Shown in pieces: positions 11,450-23,030 of a stretch of 64,000 nucleotides of DNA. How positions within the stretch are numbered: the stretch's first letter is position 1; each line of letters opens with the position of its first letter. The translations under genes and the position numbers were made by a program. This DNA comes from Ceratotherium simum simum. Taxonomy: Eukaryota; Chordata; Mammalia; Perissodactyla; Rhinocerotidae. The stretch covers positions 8,769,170 through 8,833,169 of the forward strand of contig NW_004454173.1 in assembly GCF_000283155.1 (NCBI RefSeq), given 5' to 3'. The notes under the pieces were generated by a model that was not told the DNA's origin, made no database searches, and saw nothing but the letters and a program-made list of their open reading frames with translations.

Positions 11450-14400
11450 ATTTGTCGCCCTTGTCCTTTGTTTCTTTTTTGTCTTCCACTCTTTTTCTGC
11501 CTTTGATTTTAAAAAGAAGCATTCCATATGATTCATTCTATACGATTACATTTTCTCTCCTCTATTAGCATATCAGTTATACTTTTAAAAAATTTTAGTG
11601 GTTGCCCTAGAGTTTGCAATATACATTTATGACTAATCAAAGTTCACTTTCAAATAATATTATACTGCTTCACCAGTAGTGCAAATACCTTATAAGAGAG
11701 TTTCCCCAATTCCTCCCTCCAGTTCCTTTTAACATTGCTGTCATTCATTTCACTTATCCATAGGGTATAATCATCAAATATATATATATACATATTTTTT
11801 GAAAGATTCACCTTGAGCTAACATCTGTTGCCAATCCTCCTCTTTTTTTCCCTCCCCAAAGCCTCAGTGCATGGTTGCATATCCAAGTTATAAGTCATTC
11901 TAGTTCTTCTATGTGAGCCACCAACACAGCATGGCAACTGACAGATGGGTGGTGTGGTTCTGTGACTGGGAAGCAAACCTGGGCCGCCAAAGTGGTGAGT
12001 GCCAAACTTTAACCACTAGGCCATCAGGGCTGCTCCACCAAATATATTTTTGCTATTATTTTTATGAACAAACTGTTATTTGCTGGATCAATCAAGAATA
12101 AGAAAAATTTAAAAATTTATTTTATTTTCATTTATTATTTCCATAACACTCTTCCTTTTTTTATGTAGATTTGAGTTTCTAATCTATACTATTTTTCTTC
12201 TCTCTGAAAAACTTCTTTTAACATTTCTTGCAAGGCAAGTCTACTGGCAACAAATTTCCTCAATTTTATTTTTCCTTCACTTTTGAAGGATAATTTCACT
12301 GGGTACAGAATTGTAGGTTGGTGTGGGTTTTCTCCTCAACGCTTGAAATATTTCACTCGACTCTCTTCTTGCTTGCTTGGTCTCTGAAGAAAAGCCCACT
12401 GAAATTCTTATCCTTCCTCCTCTATAGGTAAGGTATTTCCAGCCCTCCACCCCGCTGGCTGCTTTCAAGATTTTCTCTTTGTCTTTGATTTTCTGCAGTT
12501 TGAATATGATATGCCTAGGTGTAGATTTTTACCAAAAAAAATATCTTTCTTGGTATTCTCTAAGCTTCCTGAATCTGTGGTTTGCTGTCTGTCAGTACTC
12601 TTGGAAAATTCTCAGCTATTATTTCTTCGAATATTTCTTCTGTTCCTCTTTTTCTCTTCCCCTTCTGGTATTCTCATTACAGTTAAGTTATACCTTTTGT
12701 AATTGTCCCACAGTTCTTGGATATCTTGTTCTATCTTTTTCATTAATTTTTTTCTTTGCATTTCAGTTTTGGAAGTTTGTATTGATATATCTTCAAACTT
12801 AGACATTCTTTCCTCAGCTGTGTCCAGTCTACTGATGAGCCCATCAAAAGCATTCTTCATGTCTGTTACATTGTTTTTTATTTCTAGCATTTTCTTTGGA
12901 TTCTTCCTTAGAGTTTCCATATCTCTACTTACATTACTCATCTATTCTTCCACATTGTTCATTTTTTCCATTAGAGCCCTTAGCATATTAATCATAGTTA
13001 TTTTAAATTCCTGGTCTGATAATTCTAAAATCTCTGCCATATCTGAGTCTGGTTCTGATGTTTGGTTTATTTCTTCAGATTGTGTTTTTGCCTTTTATTT
13101 TTTCAGAGGGGAAGAAAAGATCTTAGCAAACACTTCTCCACAGGTGAGCAGTATCTCAGCCAGGGATGGCAAATAGGTCTCAACACTTATACCAGCTGCT
13201 GGGGGAATCTTGAGAAATGAGGATATACCGGGGAGTAGTGGGAAACACTCTAAAGCAGGTTAACGTACCTACCATGGGGGCAGAAGGGTGATGGTGTGCC
13301 ATTCACTTGCCATCTCTGTTCTAAGTCATAACGTGATTCAGAAGTACTTAACACTCTTCATGAACCTATTTAGCTGAGTGATTAGGTTAATGGCTGAAAG
13401 AGTGGACTTGTGTGGAAGATGAAGGGACTGCAGGATAATGAATTAGCTTCAAGGAAATACAGCAAGAAGCAAAAGCTCAACCATCCATCATCTTAGTCTG
13501 CTGCCCCCTCAGCCGGCTGGAGATGGGGCACAGTACCCCAAGCCCATGCTTTTTGCCTTTTAGCATGTCTTGTAATTTTTTTTTGTTGAAAGCCAGACAT
13601 GCTGTATCAGGTAAAAGGAACTTAGGAAGATAGGCCTTTACTATGAAGTTTTGTTTATCTGGCTAGGTGTTAGGCTGTGTTATTGTTTGCTGTAGCTGTG
13701 GTATCTAAGCTAAACTTTCCTCTAGGGTCCTTGTTTTTGTTTCTTTTGTTGTCTTTGGATGTCCCTAGTGACTCTTTAAATAGGGTCTGAGGCTTGCAGT
13801 TCCTTTAGCTGTAATCCCCCGTTATTATGTAGGAGCCCTACTGATGTGGTGTTCTGGTGAGGTGCGGGAGGAGGGGAAGCATTCTATAGTCTTATAATTA
13901 TGTCTCAGTCTTCTAGCGAGCCTGAGTTGAGCATTTCCCTTCTCCCATGTTGAAGGCTATAGGGGGCTGGAGTTGAGTGTTTTCCTTCCCCAAGGTGGGT
14001 TAGGCTCCGGTAAAATAGTTTCCCTTGAGGGCAGACCTGGTTCAGAAAAAGAGAGAGCTCTGGGAGTATTTCAAAAGGGTTAATTTTCCTTTCCCCCTGC
14101 AAAAAGCAAGAGGAGACGCTTCTCACATCTTCACAGTAAGACTCTGTTAGGGCTCCTAGAAGTAAAACTCAGGAAAGTTCTAGGGCCCCTCTACGGCTGA
14201 GCCCCCTTGGAGTTTTTAACTCTCAAGCTGGTCCAAACAGAGCCTCCAGCAATTCCTCAATTATAGTTGAATGTGTTCCTATTGATATTGGCTCCAACTG
14301 TGCTGTTGGCTTCAGCTGCTGACTTTGGCTCCTGGTCAACTGTGATCCTTTGGTAAGCTGTGCTTCTTTATATCTGTCTGTCTGTCTCTCTAGTTTTCAG

Positions 14401-14540
14401 GTAGGAGTTTGTCCTGTGACCTCAGTTCTCTGATAGATTTAAGAAGAGTTGTTGGTTTTCAGTTTGTTCAGCTTTTTTTCTTATTGTAAGGATGGGAGCT
14501 CCCAAGCTCTTTGCATGTTGGACTAGAGACTGAAAATCTT
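11450..14540 (-). mobile_element. L1/HAL1-type ORF1 and 5' region, antisense
   Basis: The complement of 12612-12941 still has an uninterrupted 109-codon frame with L1 ORF1p character. A Lys/Glu-rich coiled-coil (NVTDMKNAFDGLISRLDTAE) leads into ELWDNYKRYNLTVMRIPEGE, the start of the RNA-binding domain. Flanking text (CAAGGCAAGTCTACTGGCAA, GTTGAAAGCCAGACATGCTG) fits old L1 or HAL1 5' parts. Because ORF2's N-terminal two thirds are missing, it is either the 5' end of the same L1 after a deletion or an adjacent ORF1-only HAL1. Confidence 0.75.
11785..12036 (-). mobile_element. ERE SINE, antisense, long form, diverged
   Basis: CACCTTGAGCTAACATCTGT, CCTCCCCAAAGCCTCAGTGC, the core complement and a decayed end CAGGGCTGCTCC. 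A CAAATATAT motif occurs at both sides (11775 and about 12040), the probable target-site duplication. Confidence 0.85.
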
Positions 14541-15790
14541 TTGGCATTCCTTTGTAAATTTACTCTTAAAATGTCTATTATAATTGAAAAATGCTAGTGT
14601 CAAATTTTCAGTCTAATTCTCCAGAAACTCAGACAAATATACATATTTTGTTTTGATTTTTGAAAAAAGATTTTTAATGTCTATTCTAAGAACTTTCCAG
14701 ATGATTGCTTTTTTTTGTTGTTGTTGTACTAGAATAGGTCAAGGTGGTGGTGGAGGGACTAAGGGTACTAAAAGATCAAGAATCACTTATTGACCACCAG
14801 GTGTTCTTATATAGTTTGATACATTCTAAATTATCTGTTTCTGATGTGTTTCACTCTTTAAAAGGCTCAATGTTCTATACTATTTAGTAGTAATCCAAAT
14901 TTCAAGTTTTATCTTGCTTCCTCCTGACTCACTGCCCAACTTCCTACTAAATATGGGTTAAGGGTCAATTGAGTCATTTGCAATAATCTTTCAGTCTACT
15001 TACAAAGTTCTGCAAAGTGAGTTGGAATGAAATTTGAACACTTACAAAGATTAGAAGGTGATTGAATGAGACTCTTCATTAAGATTTATGTTCATTGTAA
15101 TAACCTAAATGCATTTATTAATAGGTGGTTGTAAAGAGGATGATTTACAATTTTATCCCATAGAAAATTTTGTTTTTTAGAATTCTGTTATTTAACAGGA
15201 TTGATTGAATTAAGGAATACTATTTGGCTCCTTCGTAATTATATGAAAACAAGCTGGTTGAATATTACCACTTTCCGTGTTCATATATGTATGTGTGTGT
15301 ATACACATTTATACATACATATGTATACATATACACATAAAATACCATATTTTATACATTTCTGGAAAGGAAAATTGAACTTTGGGGTAAATTTAATGAA
15401 TGTTCAAAAATATATTTTGCTGTTTGAATTATCCTTCTACTTTAAACTTTTGAAATGCTCAAAATTTTTTAAAAAATGACTTAGATTTGCTATTACAAAA
15501 TGCTCATTTTTTAAATGTAACAAACACTAAAACAGAGAGAATTTCTTACAAGTAAATGACAAAGGAAATGATTGAAGATTTCTGCAACTGTGCTTGTGTA
15601 GGAGGGTGGGAACACCGTGGGCAGTTCCAAAGTTTAAAATAGGGAATATATGTGGATGTATATGAACATAATTGACATTTTTGGATAGCTAAAACTAGCT
15701 AACCTGTGGCAGAAGCCTAAGTAATTACTGCTAGCAGAGGCACAAATTTGGGGGTAATAATAAGAATAATGAAAACAAGACCACCAACAA
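14540..15790. other. Intergenic, AT-rich, no gene
   Basis: Unique-looking sequence. A TATACA/TGTGTA microsatellite-like patch lies at about 15281-15340. Nothing else is recognised. Confidence 0.45.
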
Positions 15791-15794
15791 TACT

Positions 15795-16010
15795 AATGGC
15801 TAACAATTATTGATTGCTTACTATGTGTCAGGTATTGTTCTAAGTGCTTTACATGTACTATCTCATTTAATCATCCCATAATTCTGTGGCATAGACACAA
15901 GTGAGTAAACTGAAGCACAGAGAGGTTAAATGAATTAGTAAGTGTCAGAGCCTGTATTGCAAGCTCACTTTTGACTCTGGCACCAGTGTTCTTAACACTG
16001 AGTTTTCAGA
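15795..16010 (-). repeat. MIR SINE, antisense
   Basis: Complement of MIR: TTACTATGTGTCAGGTATTG, CTCATTTAATCATCCCATAA, AAGCACAGAGAGGTTAAATG, then GTGTTCTTAAC at the tRNA-head end. Confidence 0.88.
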
Positions 16011-17100
16011 ATGTTAAACTAAAAGGTTTGTAATTTACGTTTATTCTTTCCACAATTAAAAAAGAAAACATGAGTAATTATTTTCGGTCCTTTCCTCTTT
16101 TCAGGCATTTTCTCCAGTACTTTTCAAGAATACATATCATTCAGCATGGTAGATCTGAAGAAAAAGTAGCATTAAGATCACTCTTTAACCATATCTTTAT
16201 GGGTCTACAGACCAGTTACAGAGAGGTGCTATGTGAATCCGTTGTTGTCTTCTCAGAGTTTAATGCTATGTTATACAGACCATTGTGTTCACACACCAAT
16301 ATAATTGAAACCTACTACAGATATCCACATTAATTAATACACAACCCAAAGCCACATTGTAACAATATAACTAATAATGCAAAGGTGAGAAGCAAAATAC
16401 TGTAATCTAGTGTCAAGTGGAGATATATGTGCAATGCTTCTTTGTTGAGCTCAAAACACATTCTTTTTTCATTTAAAAGACTGACAGTCTTGAAATGTAT
16501 GCTTCCAAAGCCAAAAAGTGATTGTCTTATCCAGTAGCTTGCAAAGTCATGTTAGCAAACAAGCAATACTGGCCTCCATCATAAAGTGTTAACTCGGGTT
16601 CAGCGTTCCCCTGCCCAGGTCTCAGCGAGGGGTTTGAAGAATCCTTTCTCTTTCTAGTCTACACAGTGAACTCAATTCAAGGTGGTAAGTCTCAATCAAG
16701 GGTCATCTTCCCCTTTTTTCCCAATCCTTCTAAGATTATTTTCGGCTCTTTTAAAAGCAACAGGAAAGTAAAATAAAAGCCTATCTAAAGCTGTTTTTCC
16801 TACTCTTCCTCTGAAATTCAGGTTTATGCTCTTTTATTAAAGCCACTTATACCTATTTGTAAATGCTTAAAATAATTTCATATTTTAAGATTTCCTGCTA
16901 CCTACTTCCCTTGAGAGGTTTACAGCAAGAGGAGTTTATCTTTTTATTTGCATTTGTTCAGTAATCAAACTTCACAGAAAAACTTAGTGGACAAGGAGGG
17001 TACTCTTGTGTTCTATGGCAGAATGTGGTCGGTGACATGGCCCGTGGCTGGGCGACCTGGCAAGAAAGACCTCATTGTAACACATCTAAGCAAAGGTACC
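16010..17100. other. Distal 5' flank of HIF1A, no gene
   Basis: Non-repetitive sequence leading into the CpG island. No exon is recognised; it may hold distal control elements. Confidence 0.4.
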
Positions 17101-17385
17101 AGAGTTCGCTGCCACGACGCGAAAAGTCTGTTTTTTTGAACTAGGACTCAGCAGAGCTGGCGGCAACCCTGTACGGCATAGCCGCCGAGGAAAAAGAGAG
17201 CGGGAGACTTGCCGCACCGAGCAGGAAACGTGAGGCAGGCTTGGGACCCAGAAATCGAAATCTCTTCTCAGCAGCGCCTCCCAAAGCCAGCCACTGCCTT
17301 CCCAGGGAGAAGGCGCCGAGTCCCCAGACCCACGCTGGCCGCGCCCCCAGCTCTTCTCTTCCCTCCGCCGCTGCACACAGACGAG

Positions 17386-17391
17386 CACGTG
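17386..17391. promoter_or_regulatory. Palindromic E-box CACGTG upstream of HIF1A
   Basis: A CACGTG in a CpG-rich setting about 190 bases before the gap. It could bind MYC/USF-type or bHLH-PAS factors. Only the motif is seen. Confidence 0.4.
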
Positions 17392-17399
17392 AGCGCGGC

Positions 17400-17576
17400 G
17401 GCGCTTCCCAGCTGTGTCTCAGCTGACCGCCTCCTGATTGGCTGAGAGAGACGTGGGCTGGGGTGGGGACTGGCCGCCTGCGTCTTTCGCCATTGGCTCT
17501 CAAGGAACCCGCCTCCCCCTCAGGTGAGGCGGGCTTGCGTGAGCGCGCGCCGGGCTCCGCGGTCGGGCGCGCCCCC
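17400..17576 (+). promoter_or_regulatory. HIF1A: HIF1A proximal promoter (truncated by gap)
   Basis: GC-rich and TATA-less. It has two inverted CCAAT boxes (ATTGG at 17437-17441 and 17492-17496), a G-rich Sp1-type run (GGGGTGGGG), a GAGGCGGG box at 17526-17533 and an ACGTG core at 17451-17455. The order CTGATTGGCTGAGAG ... GGGGTGGGGACT ... GAGGCGGGCTTGCG matches the human HIF1A promoter from memory. Sequence stops at the gap before the transcription start. Confidence 0.85.
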
Positions 17577-18354
17577 NNNNNNNNNNNNNNNNNNNNNNNN
17601 NNNNNNNNNNNNNNNNNNNNNNNNNNNNNNNNNNNNNNNNNNNNNNNNNNNNNNNNNNNNNNNNNNNNNNNNNNNNNNNNNNNNNNNNNNNNNNNNNNNN
17701 NNNNNNNNNNNNNNNNNNNNNNNNNNNNNNNNNNNNNNNNNNNNNNNNNNNNNNNNNNNNNNNNNNNNNNNNNNNNNNNNNNNNNNNNNNNNNNNNNNNN
17801 NNNNNNNNNNNNNNNNNNNNNNNNNNNNNNNNNNNNNNNNNNNNNNNNNNNNNNNNNNNNNNNNNNNNNNNNNNNNNNNNNNNNNNNNNNNNNNNNNNNN
17901 NNNNNNNNNNNNNNNNNNNNNNNNNNNNNNNNNNNNNNNNNNNNNNNNNNNNNNNNNNNNNNNNNNNNNNNNNNNNNNNNNNNNNNNNNNNNNNNNNNNN
18001 NNNNNNNNNNNNNNNNNNNNNNNNNNNNNNNNNNNNNNNNNNNNNNNNNNNNNNNNNNNNNNNNNNNNNNNNNNNNNNNNNNNNNNNNNNNNNNNNNNNN
18101 NNNNNNNNNNNNNNNNNNNNNNNNNNNNNNNNNNNNNNNNNNNNNNNNNNNNNNNNNNNNNNNNNNNNNNNNNNNNNNNNNNNNNNNNNNNNNNNNNNNN
18201 NNNNNNNNNNNNNNNNNNNNNNNNNNNNNNNNNNNNNNNNNNNNNNNNNNNNNNNNNNNNNNNNNNNNNNNNNNNNNNNNNNNNNNNNNNNNNNNNNNNN
18301 NNNNNNNNNNNNNNNNNNNNNNNNNNNNNNNNNNNNNNNNNNNNNNNNNNNNNN
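17577..18354. other. Assembly gap (778 N) containing HIF1A exon 1
   Basis: A run of N in the middle of the CpG island. By position it must contain the HIF1A transcription start, the 5' UTR, the start codon with about 35 coding bases, and the first donor site. The sequence resumes in intron 1. Confidence 0.9.
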
Positions 18355-20414
18355 CGCCGGCGCCCGATCCGGGTGGACTTCCCCGGCTTGGAAACCCCGG
18401 GCAGAGGAGCGAGCCCGGTGGCCGCGCTGCACCCGAGCTTCCGCTCTTCCCGCCCCCATCCTCTCCGGTTCCATTGAAAACTCGGCCCCGGGGCGGACCC
18501 TGCGCGCGGGTCCGGGCTTCCCGGAGGCGCCAGGCGCTGGGCTCCTGGCCCGGGGGCTCGTGCTGCGGCCCTGCGCTGGTCCAGCGCGGCCGGGGCTTGC
18601 CTTTGTGCGTTCGGGATTTGCCGCGGTGGCCTGAAGATGCTAACTTTTGAGTTTGCACGTGCAGGTTTGGTTTTGTTTTAATGGCCTTGAAAAACTTGCC
18701 TTGACTTAGAGGGGGAGTAACGGGAATTGAGAGAAACAGCAACATTTTAAAGAGAACATCAGAATTGGATACTTGTGTTTCTATCACCTGTCAAGAAAGC
18801 CCAGACGTTATAAATGAATAGATGCCTCATTCATTCTTGAAAATATTACGGTGAAAATGTAGCGGCTGGCTAAATTTGGGCAATCGTTGTTAATGACATT
18901 GGAAAAAAGGTATCTGATCAGAGCGTATGAAATGCAGCACTAAAATGTTGCAACATTTTTAGAACTGTCTCATTTTCCTGAAGTTGAAGTATATTAAAGG
19001 GAAACCTTCAAAATATATCCGCAGTAAATAATTATCGAGTTAGAACTTAATGCAAGTTTTTAAAACACTTTTAAGTTTGCGTCTGAGTGATACATTATAG
19101 GATTAAGAATTGTGACTCGAACCGGTGGGGTTAAGAGTGATCCCCCTCCATCCCCCCACGTACAGTTGGGTCCACTTTGGTATTTTAACCTTTGAGGAAA
19201 TCATTTTAAGTAATTGAAGATTTATAGTAAGAGTTGTGGTTAGTAGACTGGCTTTACTGTTAAGTCCTTCCACTCTTCTGGGAGAGATTAACTTCCCTAA
19301 TGAGTATCAGCAGAAGATAAACTTGTTTATGTTCTTGCTATTTTGTAGATCCTTTTTTGGTCCTTATTCAATAGAATGATAAGTTCTCAGTTTGTGTACA
19401 CCAGAGAAAGCACTTATAAAATTCAAAAAGTGAGTAAACAGGTCTAGACTTAATTCCAAGAGTTGCCAGGAATTAATTTCAATTAATTTTGCAGAACTGA
19501 TTACAGTGCTTTTGATGAAATGATGAGGCTGCTGTATTGTAAACCTAAGACAGATTACCTCTTTGTAGTGCCAATTTTTTGTCCTTATATGCAGAATTAT
19601 ACTTAATACTATGCATCAAGTTATGCACCAATCACTTCCTTTTTATATGCAATATTGTACTTATTTCTCCTTTGCAGTTCATCAGTTGAGACTATCAAAG
19701 GCAGCTTTAATAAAAATGAATTAATTAGCTGTTGTGCATCACTCTCAATTCTAAACTAGTTCTTAGATTTTTCCAGACTCATCTGTTATTTAAGGAATTT
19801 TCTCGTTTGGAAATTTAGCAAATTTGGATCTGATTGAATCATATTTCTTGATATAGATGTTCTTATAACTGAAAAATTAAGTTAATCACTTAATAAATGG
19901 TGGCTACTCAACTTTTAGATGCTATTTGTTAGAGATGTCTGGTTTTTATCCTTTTCTAACTAATAATTTTAAAACTTTTTGAAAAGATAACTGAGAGATT
20001 GAGGGGCAGGGATTTTCTCCTTACAATTTTTCCGTTTAAATGAGCCTTCCAGAGTCCAGATTATGTAGACAAATTTGTCTTTTTTGAAGGTCTAGAAACT
20101 CAAAAGCTGAAGGATTGGAAGAAATCAGAACAGAGGATAGGTATGGTTATAAGAGATAACATAGGGCGATTCATGTTGATTCCTTAGTAGTAGGGGCTGG
20201 ACTTGTTTAACAGTACACTGATACAGATTTTTAGGTTTCAAAGAAATGTCATTGTTCTGTTTCAGGTTTCAGGCCAGACTCCTTCAAAGTTTTCCAAAAC
20301 AAATAATTATTGGATCATTCAAGTAAAATGTCTGAGAATGAACATTCCTTAACTTCCTTCTTTAACTTTGGTCATTAAAAGTCAAGAAGCTCTCTCATTT
20401 TCTTAGTTGGAAGA

Positions 20415-20650
20415 AGAGCATGCTTGGTGGTTAAGAGCATAGGATCTGGAGCCAGACACTTCTGAGTTAAGAGTGCATCATTTTCACTCTGTCAGCTTTG
20501 TGAGCTTGAGTAAGTTACTGAATGCTTTCTGAGCCTATTTCATCCTTTTGAAATGATAATCATAGCCCCCATCGTAGCAGTCGTTGTGAAGATTAAATGA
20601 GATAATGCCCAGGACCTGGTTTAGGAGTCTTGGTAACACTGTGCACTTGA
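20415..20650 (+). repeat. MIR SINE in intron 1
   Basis: GTTAAGAGCATAGGATCTGG, GCCAGACACTTCTGAGTTAA, GTGAGCTTGAGTAAGTTACT, GTGAAGATTAAATGAGATAA in MIR order. Confidence 0.88.
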
Positions 20651-22311
20651 AAATAGGCATCACCTGTTAAAGTTCTAGTTTAAACTTCCACAACGCTTAA
20701 AAACTTTTTTGTAAATTCTTCCAAATATTTCTTTGTTTTAGATCCTCTTCTCCCACTTTCGTGCATTTTTTCTATACCTCCTAAAAATGAAAAGACTAAC
20801 ATTGGATCCAGAGCTTTAAAAGGAGTTCTTTCTGGTTAAAACAGTACATCTCTGAGTTGTGTTGGCATCTAGCATCAATTATTCTTCTTGAATATCTGAT
20901 TTCCTGTGTACCCTAGGCCCCCATTGTCACACTACCTTACCCCTTTGTTTCCTCCCCAAATAGGTTACTTTGAATTTGCCTTGGACGTTAAAGACTTCAT
21001 AAACACATATACTAGTCACACTGTTCGTTTCAGCAAGATATGAGCAAGGCACAGCAGTCTTAGGACTGGCGGTAACTTAAAACATGTTATGTCTTGACAC
21101 CACAGTTTAAAGTAGACAATTTTATAACTATTAATCCTTGCTAAACATGATGAGTTGATAAAATACTCCCAGTAAAGCATATGAACCTACATGGTAGAAA
21201 AAGTATCCTTTACTTATAAATTGCTCCAGAGTTAAGACCCTTGGCTTCCACCTCAAGGCAAGGCTTCAAGCCTGTATTGTTAGTTTAATTTTTGTGGCTC
21301 CATTTGTATGAAATCTGTATTAGTGCAGTTGTCCATGTGTATGTCTTTACTTAACTGTTGTGTTGTTTTAGACTGATAAAGTGTGGTAGTTCATTCCTGT
21401 GGTCCACTGCAAAACGTTTTGTGCAGTGAGAATGTCCAGCCTTTCTACCTGTTGGCTTCCACTGTCTTTGCAGCTCTGATGGTGTTTGGGCTCGAGGTTA
21501 AGATTTTGTGGCTACATTCCATTGTTGTATGTTAAGAATGGTGTGAGGGAGGCTGAGAGGAATTAGTCTCTTGACCTGAATTTCTTCTGAAGAACTCTTA
21601 ATAGTTTTTTGTGTTTGGTGGTGAGATAAAAAACTGTTATCATGCATGGATGTTCAAGATTTGGGTTAGATTACTATGCTTGTTCATAGACATGTCTTAA
21701 AGTATAATTTTTAAAAATTTAGATACTTCTTAAAATAATATTCTTTTCTTATCTAAGATTGTTAACATAGGTCTGTTTCTCAACTAGGAGAAAATAAATG
21801 TGCTGCTGGATTTGTTTTCTATTAAGAAATTGGTTTTAGTTCATAAGAAGGACGTTCTCTTTTTTTCTTGTTTCTTTTTTTTAAATGTTGGGACTAATCC
21901 AGTTAGTGGATTTTACCCAGCCTTCTGCTACTTGTGTATGTGTTAAGTATTTTCTGCTTAACTAGAGGGTTAGAAAAAGAATTTGAAAGTAAGATAAGCC
22001 AGTCTTCTTGTTGCTCAGTATTTTTGGTAAAAGTATGGTGAGAATTTTTAAATTGTGGGTCTGGACATTTTAAAAGTAATTGTATTCCTCTGTCTTTTGG
22101 AGCATCAAGAATTAACTGTTTTGTGTGTGCATTGAGTTTTATATTAAAATTTGTGTTTTCTGCAATAAAAATTAATAAACCCATATCTATTTGCCAGACA
22201 TGACCCCTTTAGAAAAATATAATACAAAAAATCTAAAGTTATAAAAACAAAATTTAAGTGATTACCTCATGACTTTCTTTTTTCTATAGCTTTTGAAGTG
22301 ATTGTGTTCTT

Positions 22312-23030
22312 TTTTAATTGTAAAAAAAAGACATAAAATTTCCCATCTTAACCATTTGTAAGTGTACAGTTCAGTAGTGTTAAGTATATTCACATTGTTG
22401 TGTAACCAATCTCCACAACTTTTCCATTTTGTAGAACTGAAACTCTGTAACCATTAAACAAATAATCCCAATTTCCCCCTCCTCCTTGCCCCTGGCAACC
22501 ATCATTCTACTTTGTGTTCCTGTGAATTTGACTCCTAAATACCTCATATAAGTGGAATCATACAGCTTTTGATTTTTTGTGACTGGTTTATTTCACTTAG
22601 CATAATGTCCTCAAGGCTCAGCCATGTTGTAGCCTTTCTTTTTAAGGCTGAATAATATTCAGTTGTATACCACATTTTGTTTATCCATTCATCTTTAGAT
22701 GGACACTTAGGTTGCTTCTACCTGTTGGCTATTGTGAATCGTACTGCTGTGGTCATGAGGGTATAAATATCTCTTCAAGATCTTGCTTTCAATTCATTTG
22801 GATATATCCCCAAAAGTGGGATTTCCAGATCATATGGTAACCCTATTTTTAATTTTAATTTTAATTTTTTAAGGAACCGCCTTACTGTTTCCCATAGTTT
22901 CTGCACCATTTTACATTTCTACCAACAGTGCACAAAGGTTCCTATTTCTCCACATCCCCCTCAACACTTGTTATTTTCTGGGTTTTTTTTTTTTTGATAG
23001 TAGCCATCCTAATGGATGTGTTGAAGTGGT
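22312..23030 (-). mobile_element. L1 3' region, antisense, in intron 1
   Basis: Complement of the L1M 3' part: GTGTACAGTTCAGTAGTGTT, CCATCATTCTACTTTGTGTT, TATTTCACTTAGCATAATGT, TTTATCCATTCATCTTTAGA, and AGTAGCCATCCTAATGGATG at the ORF2-side end. No intact frame. Confidence 0.88.

Larger units (their letters stand above)
8628..11450 (-). mobile_element. Old L1, antisense: 3' UTR and C-terminal part of ORF2
   Basis: 8628-8970 is the complement of an L1MA/MB-type 3' UTR (AGAGCAGTTTTAGATCTATA, AGAGAGTTCCCATATACTGC). From about 9300 to 11400 the complement matches ORF2 text (for example CCAGCACCATTTGTTGAAAT and TTCCATTGTTCTGTCTGTCT). The ORF2 frame is broken by many stops. Only the C-terminal part of ORF2 is present. 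It is interrupted by two EREs and by a separate L1 piece. Confidence 0.88.
17110..18650. other. CpG island over the HIF1A 5' end
   Basis: Dense CpG on both sides of the gap (17110-17576 and 18355-18650), contrasting with the AT-rich flanks. It includes the promoter, the missing exon 1 and the first part of intron 1. In human, an antisense RNA (HIF1A-AS1) arises in this area; nothing here confirms or excludes it. Confidence 0.85.

Noticed and set aside
12479..13176. Plus-strand frames of 107 and 157 codons rich in Phe, Leu and Ser
   Set aside because: They are the reverse complement of the L1 ORF1/5' region; the hydrophobic look comes from Lys/Glu codons read antisense.
17141..18787. Long open frames on both strands across the CpG island
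   Set aside because: They are open only because the 778 N bases translate to unknown residues; the real flanks have no protein similarity I recognise.
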